Below are positions 26,998-35,267 of a DNA stretch of 64,000 nt, piece by piece. The DNA is from Rhizobium oryzihabitans (lineage in GTDB: Bacteria > Pseudomonadota > Alphaproteobacteria > Rhizobiales > Rhizobiaceae): the NCBI RefSeq assembly GCF_010669145.1, contig NZ_CP048635.1, forward strand, positions 1,496,501 to 1,560,500, in the 5' to 3' direction. Under the pieces are notes generated by a model. The model saw nothing but the letters and a program-made list of their open reading frames with translations. It searched no databases and was not told the origin of the DNA. The translations under genes and the position numbers were made by a program. How positions within the stretch are numbered: the stretch's first letter is position 1; the number at the start of each line of letters is the position of its first letter.

Positions 26998-28143
26998 GTG
27001 ACTATCATGACCAAGAACCGATATGGCGGCGGGCGGTGGCGGATGGCCGCCTCCGCACTCAGCCTCATCTTCTCGCTTTCGCTTGGCGGCGCTACCCATG
27101 CGCAGGACGCCTTCAATCTCGATGCGCTTATCGACGCTGCGAAGAAGGAGAAACCGATTACCGTCTATGCGGTGACCGGCAAGATCGTCGACACCGCGCA
27201 GGCCTTCACAGCCAAATATGGCGTGCAGGCGAGCGGCAAGAAAGTGAACGAGGCAACGCAGGTCGAGCTGATGATCCGCGAACATCACGCCGGTAATGTC
27301 GTCGGCGATGTCAGCGTCGCAACGGATGTCGCCTCCGCCATGGGGGAACTCCTGCCGGAAGGCATCGCCACCAGTTGGTCTCCGCCGGATATGGAAGGTG
27401 ATATTCCGCAAAAGCTGCGCGATCCGCTGGTGGTCGTCTCGGATCCGCATGTGTGGACCTATAATACCGAGAAATACGACAAATGCCCGGTCACCAATAT
27501 CTGGCAGCTGACGGAGCCGCGTTGGAAGGGCAAGCTTGCCATGCTCGATCTCTTCGACAAGCCGCTTTATGCCGACTGGTTCAACCAGATCGAAACCCAT
27601 CACGATGCCGATGTCGCCAAGGCCTATGAGGACCTTTACGGCAAGAAGCTGGAAACGGCTGAAAAAAGCGCGACGGCCGCCTGGGTGAAGGCCTTTGCCG
27701 AAAACGCTCCCTTGTTGACAGATTCGAGCACGGTTGCCGATGCGGCGGGCGCTCCGGGGCAGACCGATCCCTTCTTCGTCATCACCTCGGCGGCGAAATA
27801 TCGTGACAATGAGGCCAAGGGGCTGAAGCTCGGTCTTTGCAGCGGCGTAAAGCCGTTTTCCGGCTTCCTCTATCCCGGCTTCGGCCTGATTGCCGGGCAG
27901 ACCAAAAGTCCGAATGCGGCAAAGCTTTTCCTGCATTACCTGATGACGCAAGAGGGCATCGCGCCGCAGACGGTGGACGGCAAGATTTCCGGCAACACGA
28001 AAATCGCCCTGCCGGCAGATGAACCCTCGAAGGTCGCCGATCATCTCGACGAGCTGATGGCTTTCGATGCTGCAACGGCGGCCGACGATCTCGACAAGCG
28101 CGAAGGCTGGCAGGATTTCTGGCGTGTGAACTACAAAAAATAA
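26998..28143 (+). CDS. ABC substrate-binding protein 2 of three tandem paralogues
   Basis: A 381-residue exported paralogue of the preceding protein. GTG 26998 follows CGGGGGAA; the ATG at 27007 is too far from that site. The signal peptide is rich in Ala/Leu and ends THAQ. The mature region repeats FNLDALIDAAKKEKPITVYA, but the ligand-loop Ser-Thr-Gly of copies 1 and 3 is here VTGK, and NEATQ replaces KASAQ, so ligand preference probably differs. The two conserved cysteines and the QDFWRVNYKK tail are kept. A terminator-like hairpin at 28145-28178 follows. Confidence 0.85.
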   Translation: MTIMTKNRYGGGRWRMAASALSLIFSLSLGGATHAQDAFNLDALIDAAKKEKPITVYAVTGKIVDTAQAFTAKYGVQASGKKVNEATQVELMIREHHAGNVVGDVSVATDVASAMGELLPEGIATSWSPPDMEGDIPQKLRDPLVVVSDPHVWTYNTEKYDKCPVTNIWQLTEPRWKGKLAMLDLFDKPLYADWFNQIETHHDADVAKAYEDLYGKKLETAEKSATAAWVKAFAENAPLLTDSSTVADAAGAPGQTDPFFVITSAAKYRDNEAKGLKLGLCSGVKPFSGFLYPGFGLIAGQTKSPNAAKLFLHYLMTQEGIAPQTVDGKISGNTKIALPADEPSKVADHLDELMAFDAATAADDLDKREGWQDFWRVNYKK

Positions 28144-28144
28144 C

Positions 28145-28178
28145 GGCAGGGCGGGCGCGAGCCTGCCTTGCCTTTTCC
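28145..28178 (+). terminator. Terminator-like hairpin between binding-protein genes 2 and 3
   Basis: GGCAGGGCGGGC pairs with GCCTGCCTTGCC over 12 positions (two G-U pairs) around a GCGA loop and is followed by TTTTCCTT. It could terminate part of the transcription or protect the 3' end of the upstream messages, setting the ratio of the three binding proteins. Confidence 0.6.
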
Positions 28179-28192
28179 TTGGGAGGGGAACG

Positions 28193-29305
28193 ATGAGAAG
28201 AAGCAGATTTTTATCGATGACGGCGATAGCGACTGTCGTTGCAGGCTTGTCCGCAATGAGTGCCACGGCCGAAGAAACCTTCGATCTCGATGCGATCTTG
28301 GCGGCAGCGAAGCAGGAAAAGCCGATCAATATCTACGACAGCACCGGCAAGATCGTGGAGATGGCCGACAAGTTCAGCGCCAAATACGGGCTGAAGGCGA
28401 CAGGCGTGAAGGTGTCCGCCAACAGCCAGCTGGAAATGATCATCCGCGAAAGCCAGTCCGGCAACGTGCAGGGCGATGTGGTGCTGATTACCGATGCGCC
28501 ATCGGCACTCGCGCAGCTTCTGCCGGCGGGTTTTGTCGAGAATTATCTACCGGGCGACATGGTGGCGAAGATCCCGGCGCAGTTCCAGAACCCGCTGGCA
28601 ATCTCCACCAACGCCAATGTCTGGGCCTATAATACGGAAGCCTATGACAAATGCCCGGTGAGCAACATCTGGGAACTGACCGAGCCGAAATGGAAAGGCA
28701 AGGTCGCCATGGTCGATCCCTTGAGCAAGAGCACCTATACGGACTGGTTCAACCAGCTCGAAGCCCATGGCAATGAAAAGGTGGCGGCCGCCTACAAGGC
28801 GCATTTCGGCAAGGATATCGACAAGGACGCCGCGGCAGCCTGGATCAAGGCGCTGGCGCAGAACGGCCCGCTTGCCACCGATGGTGACGACCCCGTGGCG
28901 GAAGCCGTCGGTGCGCCCGGCCAGAAGCAGCCCTTCTTCGGCCTGCTCAGCTCGGCCAAGTTCCGAGATAATGCCGACAAGGGCTACAAGCTTGGCCTCT
29001 GCACCGGTCTCGATCCATGGGTTGGCTGGACCTACATCAAGCTTGGGCTGATCGCGTCGAAGACCAAAAGTCCGAACATGGCGAAGCTCTTCATCCATTA
29101 CGTCCTGACGGAAGAGGGCATCGCCCCGCAGATGAAGGACGGCAAGCTGCCGACCAACATCGACATCAAGATGCCGGCTGACGAGCCTTCGGGACTGATG
29201 AAGGTTGCCGACAAGCTGATGGGTTATGATTCCGCCACTGGCCTCAACGATTTCGATCGTCGCGAGGAATGGCAGGATGTCTGGCGCGTCAATTACAGGA
29301 AATGA
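28193..29305 (+). CDS. ABC substrate-binding protein 3 of three tandem paralogues
   Basis: A 370-residue exported paralogue. ATG 28193 follows GGGAGGGG; the signal peptide ends near SATAEE. The mature start FDLDAILAAAKQEKPINIYD and the DSTGK motif match copy 1 more closely than copy 2, and the segment KVSANSQLEMIIRESQSGNV is nearly that of copy 1. The cysteine pair (YDKCPVSNIW and LGLCTGLDPW) is conserved; the tail is QDVWRVNYRK. No adjacent-tyrosine iron site is present. It probably shares the fused permease with copies 1 and 2. Confidence 0.85.
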   Translation: MRRSRFLSMTAIATVVAGLSAMSATAEETFDLDAILAAAKQEKPINIYDSTGKIVEMADKFSAKYGLKATGVKVSANSQLEMIIRESQSGNVQGDVVLITDAPSALAQLLPAGFVENYLPGDMVAKIPAQFQNPLAISTNANVWAYNTEAYDKCPVSNIWELTEPKWKGKVAMVDPLSKSTYTDWFNQLEAHGNEKVAAAYKAHFGKDIDKDAAAAWIKALAQNGPLATDGDDPVAEAVGAPGQKQPFFGLLSSAKFRDNADKGYKLGLCTGLDPWVGWTYIKLGLIASKTKSPNMAKLFIHYVLTEEGIAPQMKDGKLPTNIDIKMPADEPSGLMKVADKLMGYDSATGLNDFDRREEWQDVWRVNYRK

Positions 29306-29364
29306 TCCCGGCTGGCGCGGCCCCCGCCGCGCCGGTCCCTCCTTTGAGAACGAACAGACTGGAT

Positions 29365-30282
29365 ATGCCGATGCAAAGCCCTTCTTCGACCGAACATAAA
29401 CCTGAAAACGAGGAGGCGCTTTCCCGCTCGGTGCGGCTGATGAAAATAGCCGAGGCGGCGGCGCGTGCCGTGCGCGATCCGCTGCTGACGGCATTCCGAT
29501 CGGACATGGCCGTGGACTACAAGGTCGATCTCCACGATATCGTCACCATTCACGACAAACGCGCCGAAGCCACGATCCGCGCCGTCATTCTCGAACGGGA
29601 ACCCAATTCGGCGATCATGGGCGAAGAGGGCGGGCAGAGCGGCAGCGGTGATGTGCAATGGTATGTCGATCCCATCGACGGCACGGCGAATTTCGCACGC
29701 GGCCTTGCCTTCTGGTGCGTATCGATTGCCGCCGTCATTAACGGCGAGGCCGTTGCCGGCGTGGTCTATGATCCCGTGGCGGACCAGATGTTTTCCGCCA
29801 ATCTTGAGGCTTCCTATCTGGACGGAGACAAGCTGCGCTCCCGCAGTGTTGCAGACGAGACCCGGGCGACATTGATCACCGGTTATCCTGTCTCGCGAGA
29901 TTTCCGGCTGGATGGGCGGGAAGCGGCGCTTGCCAATTTCGGTGCTCTTGTCGAGACCTTCTCGACATTGCGCCGGCCTGGCAGCGCCGCGCTCAGCATC
30001 GCCCATGTTGCGGCGGGCTGGACGGATGCGGCTACCGGTTTCGGCGTCAATGCCTGGGATGTGGCCGCAGCCATCCTCATTCTGAAGAATGCCGGCGGAA
30101 CCTATGAGCCGCTGACGCTCGGCAAGGTGGCGGAGGGTTCTGCCGATTTTCTCTGCCCTGGTTATATCGCCACGGGCGAGGGGGCGAATTACCCGACATT
30201 GCAGCGGGTGGCGCGGTCCATATCCGAAAACCGCATCGCCAAAGCAGCGATCCGGCAAAGCCAGACAGCTGCCAACGCCTGA
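29365..30282 (+). CDS. Inositol monophosphatase family protein (copy 2)
   Basis: A 305-residue IMPase-family phosphatase with GEEGG (Glu87) and WYVDPIDGTANFARG (Asp102, Asp105); the late metal motif is VNAWDVAAA. ATG 29365 (MPMQSPS) is the most likely start, though its ribosome-binding site is weak; ATG 29371 is possible. Compared with copy 1 it has a longer N-terminus and a C-terminal extension. It follows the third binding-protein gene by 60 bases, so import and dephosphorylation are encoded in one transcript. The protein has no signal peptide, placing the reaction in the cytoplasm after uptake. Confidence 0.88.
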   Translation: MPMQSPSSTEHKPENEEALSRSVRLMKIAEAAARAVRDPLLTAFRSDMAVDYKVDLHDIVTIHDKRAEATIRAVILEREPNSAIMGEEGGQSGSGDVQWYVDPIDGTANFARGLAFWCVSIAAVINGEAVAGVVYDPVADQMFSANLEASYLDGDKLRSRSVADETRATLITGYPVSRDFRLDGREAALANFGALVETFSTLRRPGSAALSIAHVAAGWTDAATGFGVNAWDVAAAILILKNAGGTYEPLTLGKVAEGSADFLCPGYIATGEGANYPTLQRVARSISENRIAKAAIRQSQTAANA

Positions 30283-30331
30283 ACAAGCAAAGACATGACG
30301 GCGGCCATATCGGCGCCGATGGAGACATGAC

Positions 30332-30958
30332 ATGCCGCAACCGAAAAAGACCCTATCCCGAGAACAGGAAACCGGCGAGTTGCCGAAGCTCAGTCGCATC
30401 TATGAGCGGCATCCGCTTTATGGCGTCGATCTCTTCATCTCGGGCAAGGAAGGCGCCAGTGATCTCAAGCTTCTGCGCGATAACGGCATCACCACTGTCG
30501 TCAATTGCGCCGTCAATCTGGATTTCAATTTCGTGGAACAGCCGCAGATCGTTTCCGATCATGAAGGCAGTGTCTATGGGCCGGGTGAAATCCGCTATTA
30601 CAAGATCGGCCTGATCGACGGCGATGGAAATCCCGATACCCAGATGGTTGCGGCCCATTACATCCTGCGGGCGGCGCTGGAACAGATTCTGCCGGACAAG
30701 CCGTCTTATCCCCGGCGGGAGCGCGGCAACGTGCTGATCAATTGCCGCGGCGGCCGTTCGCGCTCCGTCGCCGTCGTTGCGCTCTTTCTGCACCTGACGC
30801 TGCCGGTGGAATTCCCGACGCTCGACGATGCCATCAGCTTCGTTCGCGTGAAGCGCGAATTGCCGGAAAACGAATGGTACAAGGCGCCGAAGCCCGTGCT
30901 TGCGGATGCCGCCCGCCGTGCCGCCGGGTGGATTACCATGATCGATGCCGCGCATTGA
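30332..30958 (+). CDS. Dual-specificity/tyrosine-phosphatase-like CX5R phosphatase (copy 2)
   Basis: A 208-residue paralogue of the protein at 17283. The phosphatase loop is VLINCRGGRSRSVAVVALFL (Cys138, Arg144). Shared blocks with copy 1 include NGITTVVNCAVNLD, RYYK.GLIDG.G.PDT and PTLDDA....R.KREL, so the two arose by duplication. Again Asn precedes the catalytic Cys. It is the last gene of the transporter operon. Together with the IMPase before it, this repeats the pair that opens the first operon, suggesting both enzymes act on the same imported compound or its two forms. Confidence 0.82.
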   Translation: MPQPKKTLSREQETGELPKLSRIYERHPLYGVDLFISGKEGASDLKLLRDNGITTVVNCAVNLDFNFVEQPQIVSDHEGSVYGPGEIRYYKIGLIDGDGNPDTQMVAAHYILRAALEQILPDKPSYPRRERGNVLINCRGGRSRSVAVVALFLHLTLPVEFPTLDDAISFVRVKRELPENEWYKAPKPVLADAARRAAGWITMIDAAH

Positions 30959-31027
30959 AGATGGCGGCGACTGCTGATTAGGTTCAGCAGGACTCATGCG
31001 TTTGGCAAAGCCGTAGTATCCGCACCC

Positions 31028-31142
31028 CGTCACCCCGGACTAGATCCGGGGTCCAGTGCGATCAAGTCCTTGATCGCAAAAGACTTGTTTCTCACGGCGC
31101 AGGCGCGCCGTGACTGGATGCCGGGTCAAGCCCGGCATGACG
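31028..31142. repeat. Mosaic palindromic intergenic element (RIME-like)
   Basis: A 115-base element built from inverted repeats: imperfect 30-base ends (CGTCACCCCGG...TCCAGT against ACTGGATGCCGGG...CATGACG), a perfect GCGATCAAG/CTTGATCGC palindrome (31058-31077) and CACGGCGC/GCGCCGTG (31093-31112). This layout matches the short mosaic elements found between genes in rhizobia and relatives. It lies between two genes whose 3' ends face each other, the CX5R phosphatase gene and the TerC gene. It carries no coding frame. Confidence 0.7.
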
Positions 31143-31184
31143 GAAGAGAGACTTTCCTCGATCTGAGTTCCGGGTTCCCCCGGC

Positions 31185-32741
31185 TCACGCCTCATGAAGC
31201 GCATTGTTCCACGCCCGGACTTTCTCGATGTTCCTGTCGGAACGGGAAACGATCTCGAATTCAAACCCGTCTCCGGCAACACGCTCACCGACCTCCGGAA
31301 GGCGATTGAGACGCCACAGGATGTAGCCCGCGACGGTGGAGTAGCGATCGGCATCGTCCACAAGGTCAATGTCGAGAAGGTAGGATGCCCTTCTGACATC
31401 GACGGCGCCGTCGATAAGCCAGGAACCGTCTTCGGCCTTTTCCGAAATCAGCAGTTCCTCGCCCTCGTCCGGGAATTCGCCCGCGATCGCCTCGAGAATA
31501 TCCGTCGGGGTGGTGATCCCCTGAAGCGTGCCATATTCATCGATGATGACGGCCATCTGCAGCGGCGATTTACGGAGCTGTTCCATGACCTGCAAGGCGG
31601 TGGCGCTCTCGTGTACGACAAGCGGCTGCCGCAGAGAGCTTTCGAGGTTCAGTCTTCCGTCCCGCAGAAGATCGCGCAGCAGGTCCTTTGTGGCGGCGAC
31701 GCCGAGGAAGGAGTCCAGTCTGCCCTGTGCAAGCATCAGACGGGAATGGTCGAGTTCGAGCAGGCGGTTTCTCAGAGTGTCGGGATCGGCATCGACATCC
31801 AGCCAGTCTATTTCCGTCCGTGGCGTCATGATCGAAACGACAGGGCGTTCGGCAAGCGTCAGCACGCCGCGGATCATGTCTTTTTCCTCGGATTTGAACA
31901 GATCGCTTCGCGCCGCCTGTTCCGCAATCACATCGGCGGTGTCGCCGAGTGGCTGTTCGCCGACCCGGCCGCCCAGAAGCCGGAGAATGGCGTCTGAGGT
32001 CCTCTCGCGCATGTCGCCGGCGGTGATGCGTTTTTCGCGGTTGCGCCTGCCGAGCTGGTTTGCCGCCTCGATCAGCACGGAAAAACCGATGGCCGCATAG
32101 AGATAACCCTTGGGCAGGTGGAAACCGAAACCTTCGACGATGAGGCTGAAGCCGATCATCAGGAGAAAACCAAGGCAGAGAATGACCACGGTCGGATGTT
32201 TCGACACGAATGTCATCAGCGGTTTCGATGCCGCCATCATCACGGCCATGGCCACGCAGACGGCGGTGATCATCACCCAGAGATTATTGACCATGCCGAC
32301 GGCGGTGATGACGCTGTCCAGCGAGAAGACGGCATCAAGCACGACGATCTGCACGATGACCTGCCAGAAGACCGCATGGACCACCTTGCCCTGTTTCGGT
32401 TTGTGGTCACCCTCCAGCCGCTCGTGCAGTTCCATCGTTCCCTTGGCGAGAAGGAAAGCGCCACCGAGAATGAGGATGAGATCACGTCCGGAGAAGGAGA
32501 ATTCCGCGATGGTGAAGAGCGGCCTTGTCAGCGTGACGATCCAGGAAATCGAAAACAGCAGCAGGACGCGCATGATAAGCGCCAAGGACAGGCCGATAAG
32601 CCGCGCCCTGTGGCGCTGGTGCGGAGGCAGCTTGTCGGCGAGGATCGCAATGAAGACGAGGTTGTCGATGCCGAGAACAACTTCGAGGACGATAAGGGTG
32701 ACGAGGCCGATCCAGATGTTCGGATCTGCGAGGAATTCCAT
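31185..32741 (-). CDS. TerC-family membrane protein with CBS and CorC/HlyC domains
   Basis: A 518-residue protein. The first 230 residues are a TerC domain with about seven membrane segments and the acidic motif [20 protein letters not shown]; a second acidic motif is [19 protein letters not shown]. Then come a CBS pair (from about residue 290, [20 protein letters not shown] and later [20 protein letters not shown]) and a C-terminal CorC/HlyC transporter-associated domain. This is the YoaE/YegH architecture; family members are linked to metal-ion (Mn2+, Mg2+) homeostasis. It is monocistronic. The upstream region has a strong hairpin at 32838-32871. Confidence 0.9.
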   Translation of the reverse strand: MEFLADPNIWIGLVTLIVLEVVLGIDNLVFIAILADKLPPHQRHRARLIGLSLALIMRVLLLFSISWIVTLTRPLFTIAEFSFSGRDLILILGGAFLLAKGTMELHERLEGDHKPKQGKVVHAVFWQVIVQIVVLDAVFSLDSVITAVGMVNNLWVMITAVCVAMAVMMAASKPLMTFVSKHPTVVILCLGFLLMIGFSLIVEGFGFHLPKGYLYAAIGFSVLIEAANQLGRRNREKRITAGDMRERTSDAILRLLGGRVGEQPLGDTADVIAEQAARSDLFKSEEKDMIRGVLTLAERPVVSIMTPRTEIDWLDVDADPDTLRNRLLELDHSRLMLAQGRLDSFLGVAATKDLLRDLLRDGRLNLESSLRQPLVVHESATALQVMEQLRKSPLQMAVIIDEYGTLQGITTPTDILEAIAGEFPDEGEELLISEKAEDGSWLIDGAVDVRRASYLLDIDLVDDADRYSTVAGYILWRLNRLPEVGERVAGDGFEFEIVSRSDRNIEKVRAWNNALHEA

Positions 32742-33120
32742 GGTCAGGGGCCTTTATGGGAACGGGTGCGAACGCGCAAAGCCCCGGACTGAACATCCGA
32801 GGCTGAAACCCGTTTCGTTGAGGAAAACAAGAAAGGACGAGGCTGGCTTCGCTTTACGCAAGCCAGCCTCGTTCGGTGTCGACTATCGTCGCTACTGTCG
32901 CCTTCGTCAGGCATATCGCGGAATTATCCCACTATCAGTCAATTCTTGTGCAGCCGGAACTAGCAGGTTTTCAGTGGATGGAAAAGTGTTTTTGCATGAT
33001 TTAGCCGTGTGTCGGCAGGGGATGGCAATCTTTGCGTGCAAAAAAAGGTGATATCCGGTGCAAAGATGCCATGTACGGCGCTCTCTATGCGATTGCCGAT
33101 CATCAAGAAAAACCAGGCGG
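32742..33120 (-). other. Intergenic region upstream of the TerC gene
   Basis: A 379-base gap between the reverse-strand DUF1402 gene and the TerC gene. Its main visible feature is the hairpin at 32838-32871. TerC-family genes elsewhere can carry Mn2+-sensing leaders, but I could not match the conserved bases of yybP-ykoY here. The rest holds no convincing gene. Confidence 0.4.
32838..32871 (-). terminator. Hairpin with T-rich tail on the reverse strand
   Basis: CGAGGCTGGCTT and AAGCCAGCCTCG pair perfectly over 12 bp with a 10-base loop; on the reverse strand it is followed by TCCTTTCTTGTTTT. It could end the DUF1402 transcript or attenuate transcription into the TerC gene, whose start is 97 bases further on. 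Confidence 0.5.
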
Positions 33121-34137
33121 TTACCGGGTTTTTTCGCCGATATCCGAGGTCGTCCGTCGGTCAATCGCCTTGCCGTCGAGAATATTCTTCAAAATGTCGA
33201 GGCGGTCGTTGATCAGCCATCCATAATAGTTTTCGACCGGCAGACGGTTTTTCGCGCCCGCATCCACAGCGGTGCGCAGGCGTTCGGCGCGACGCCGGGG
33301 CTGGCCGACATTGTAGAGGGTGGCGGTAATGCCCGGATTGCCGGAAATGTCGAAGCCTTTTTCCCGATAGGCGTCGATCGCGTCGCGCAAAATGGCGGCG
33401 ATGTAGATGATGCTCCGGTCGGGATCCATGACGTCGCGGTAAATATCCGCCGGTTTCTCCGCAGAAAGTTTCGGCAGGCTGCTGGTCCTGTTCACCAGGT
33501 CGGTCACCTGCAGGGCCGTCAAGGGGCTGATCTGACCAAGGCCGAAAGTCTGTCCGGCATAGAAAGGCTGGAAGAAGGCCCGCTGGAACGATATTGCCTC
33601 GTAACTGACGCCGTCGACCACCTTACCCCGGAAATCTTCGTCCCAGACCGTGTCCCGGCAGCTCCATTGCTCGGACGTGGTGGCGAGCGTTTCGCAGGAG
33701 CGGAACTCCGGCCGCTCGAGAAACGACTTCAAGGAGACGCCCTGATAGCTGAATTTTATATCGAGTTCCGCATAGGAAATGGCCTTGATATAATAGGTCT
33801 GCAAGCGATCCACGGCCGAAACATTAAAGGTATGTTCGCCGACAATCGCGCCAACGATGTGGACAGGGTCGATGCCGTAGGCGATAGCAGCCTTCCTGAT
33901 TTTGCCGAGAAGAGCAGGTTCGCTGTTCAGAAGATCGATCGTCTTGCGGAATTTTTCCTCATAGGTCGTGTAGAACGCTTTCGTCCTGATTGCCGACGTT
34001 CGAGGTATTTCCGGCTGCTCGACCGAACGGTTTCCGGGAGGCACGACGGTCACCTGCTGCGCCACCACATGGGAAGGAAGCAAGGCCAGTGTCAGGATGA
34101 CGGCGACCGCGTGGGTGGTCTTCGCAAACAGGCTCAT
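33121..34137 (-). CDS. DUF1402 family exported protein (lysozyme-like fold)
   Basis: A 338-residue protein with a signal peptide (AVAVILTLALLPSHVVAQ). The conserved core has VGAIVGEHTFNVSAVDRLQT, then FGLGQISPLTALQ and GITATLYNVG, an order reminiscent of lytic transglycosylases (a catalytic Glu, the GxxQ motif, and a YN/G segment). I recognise it as the DUF1402 family, which is largely restricted to Rhizobiales. A peptidoglycan role is a reasonable inference; Glu in GEHTFN would be the catalytic candidate. It is preceded by an unrelated exported protein gene on the same strand 131 bases away. Confidence 0.75.
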   Translation of the reverse strand: MSLFAKTTHAVAVILTLALLPSHVVAQQVTVVPPGNRSVEQPEIPRTSAIRTKAFYTTYEEKFRKTIDLLNSEPALLGKIRKAAIAYGIDPVHIVGAIVGEHTFNVSAVDRLQTYYIKAISYAELDIKFSYQGVSLKSFLERPEFRSCETLATTSEQWSCRDTVWDEDFRGKVVDGVSYEAISFQRAFFQPFYAGQTFGLGQISPLTALQVTDLVNRTSSLPKLSAEKPADIYRDVMDPDRSIIYIAAILRDAIDAYREKGFDISGNPGITATLYNVGQPRRRAERLRTAVDAGAKNRLPVENYYGWLINDRLDILKNILDGKAIDRRTTSDIGEKTR

Positions 34138-34268
34138 GCAGCATTCTCTATGGTATGAATTATCCTTGCGGTGACGGTTCCTTCATAGGCAGGCGGTCCG
34201 CACATGGCAAGTTTTCGCGGCTCACTTTCCCGTTGCTGGCCGCGCGGGGGTGCCTGATCGCCCTCGCG

Positions 34269-35147
34269 TCAAAGCTTGTAGTTTTGAACGGTGGCGACAC
34301 CGAACGGATTGAATTTATACTCGTCTTCCTCATATCGCGTGTCATCGGACAGTTCGGTGAGACGACCCTTGAGGGTGGCTTCAACGCCGTCGCGCGTCAT
34401 CTGATCGGCGATCTCGTCAATCAGCGCGGCGATCTTCAGCTGCTCGGCATTGGTTGAGGGCTGCTGCTCGTCTTTTCGGGTGAAGTGCACCCGCACGTCG
34501 GGCAATCCGACCAGATGAAATCCGACGCTCCCCATTCCATCCGCATCGCCGCCGATGGGACGGCGCGCAAAAGCCAGACGACATGTTCTCGCAAGCGCCA
34601 TCAGATCATCGGAGGCCGCTTCACGGCGCGACTGCTCGAAGAGTTCCTTCCACCGCCGCGCGCCATGGGCAACGCCGGCGCTTTCACCCTTTACCGCGAC
34701 TGCGCCGTGATCGAGCATGTGCTGCGCGAACATCAGCGCTTTCGCGGAGGTCGCCACGGCGGTGTTCGCATCCATGGACGGACCAAGCACATAAAGAACC
34801 GAACCGTGCCGGGCGACGGCGTCCTCATCGGCCTCCTGGTAAGCCTCCGGGTCGACACGATCCCAGCAGACATTGAAGGACCGCTCCATCCGGTCGTCCG
34901 GCTCATCCTGCGAATAGTCCTCGTCGAGACTGAAATCGGCGGCAAAGGTGTCGACGGCGGCGCGAGCGCTCTGCTGAAGTGCGGAAAGACCATTTTCCGC
35001 ACCGAGAAAACAAAGGACATGGCGCGGTTTGTACTCGGAGCGGGGCTCGGCAAATGCCGGCGGCTTGCCCGCCGCCCTGCCAAGAGAAGGCCTTGTCAGC
35101 ACAAGACCGCCCAGAAATGCGAGAACGCCGCGACGCCCTGAATTCAT
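34269..35147 (-). CDS. Exported protein of unknown function
   Basis: A 292-residue protein I do not recognise with certainty. It begins MNSGRRGVLAFLGGLVLTRP, a twin-arginine-like signal. The mature protein is acidic and has the segments RHVLCFLGAENGLSALQQSA, GSVLYVLGPSMDANTAVATS and HGAVAVKGESAGVAHGARRW, the last reminiscent of DUF4261-type proteins, and then DGMGSVGFHLVGLPDVRVHF. No catalytic motif is obvious. It is on the same strand as the DUF1402 gene and may be co-transcribed with it. Confidence 0.6.
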   Translation of the reverse strand: MNSGRRGVLAFLGGLVLTRPSLGRAAGKPPAFAEPRSEYKPRHVLCFLGAENGLSALQQSARAAVDTFAADFSLDEDYSQDEPDDRMERSFNVCWDRVDPEAYQEADEDAVARHGSVLYVLGPSMDANTAVATSAKALMFAQHMLDHGAVAVKGESAGVAHGARRWKELFEQSRREAASDDLMALARTCRLAFARRPIGGDADGMGSVGFHLVGLPDVRVHFTRKDEQQPSTNAEQLKIAALIDEIADQMTRDGVEATLKGRLTELSDDTRYEEDEYKFNPFGVATVQNYKL

Positions 35148-35267
35148 CCGATGTCACCATGGTTTCCGTTAAACAGGATAAGAATCTTTATACCGGCGCG
35201 TGTGTTTCGGGCCATATCGTTTTTCATGATTTTCGAAGATATTCCGGTGTTGGCTGGCCTCTACCGG

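Noticed and set aside
25891..28329. Long open frame on the reverse strand across the binding-protein genes
   Set aside because: It is antisense to the conserved tandem binding-protein genes, has no family features or ribosome-binding site and reflects high-GC codon usage.
22824..29305. Ferric iron ABC transporter
   Set aside because: The fold and fused permease resemble FbpB/AfuB systems, but the binding proteins lack the adjacent tyrosines that hold iron, and the operon carries phosphatases.
32742..33120. yybP-ykoY or mini-ykkC riboswitch before the TerC gene
   Set aside because: I could not find the conserved loop bases of either class; only a generic hairpin is present.
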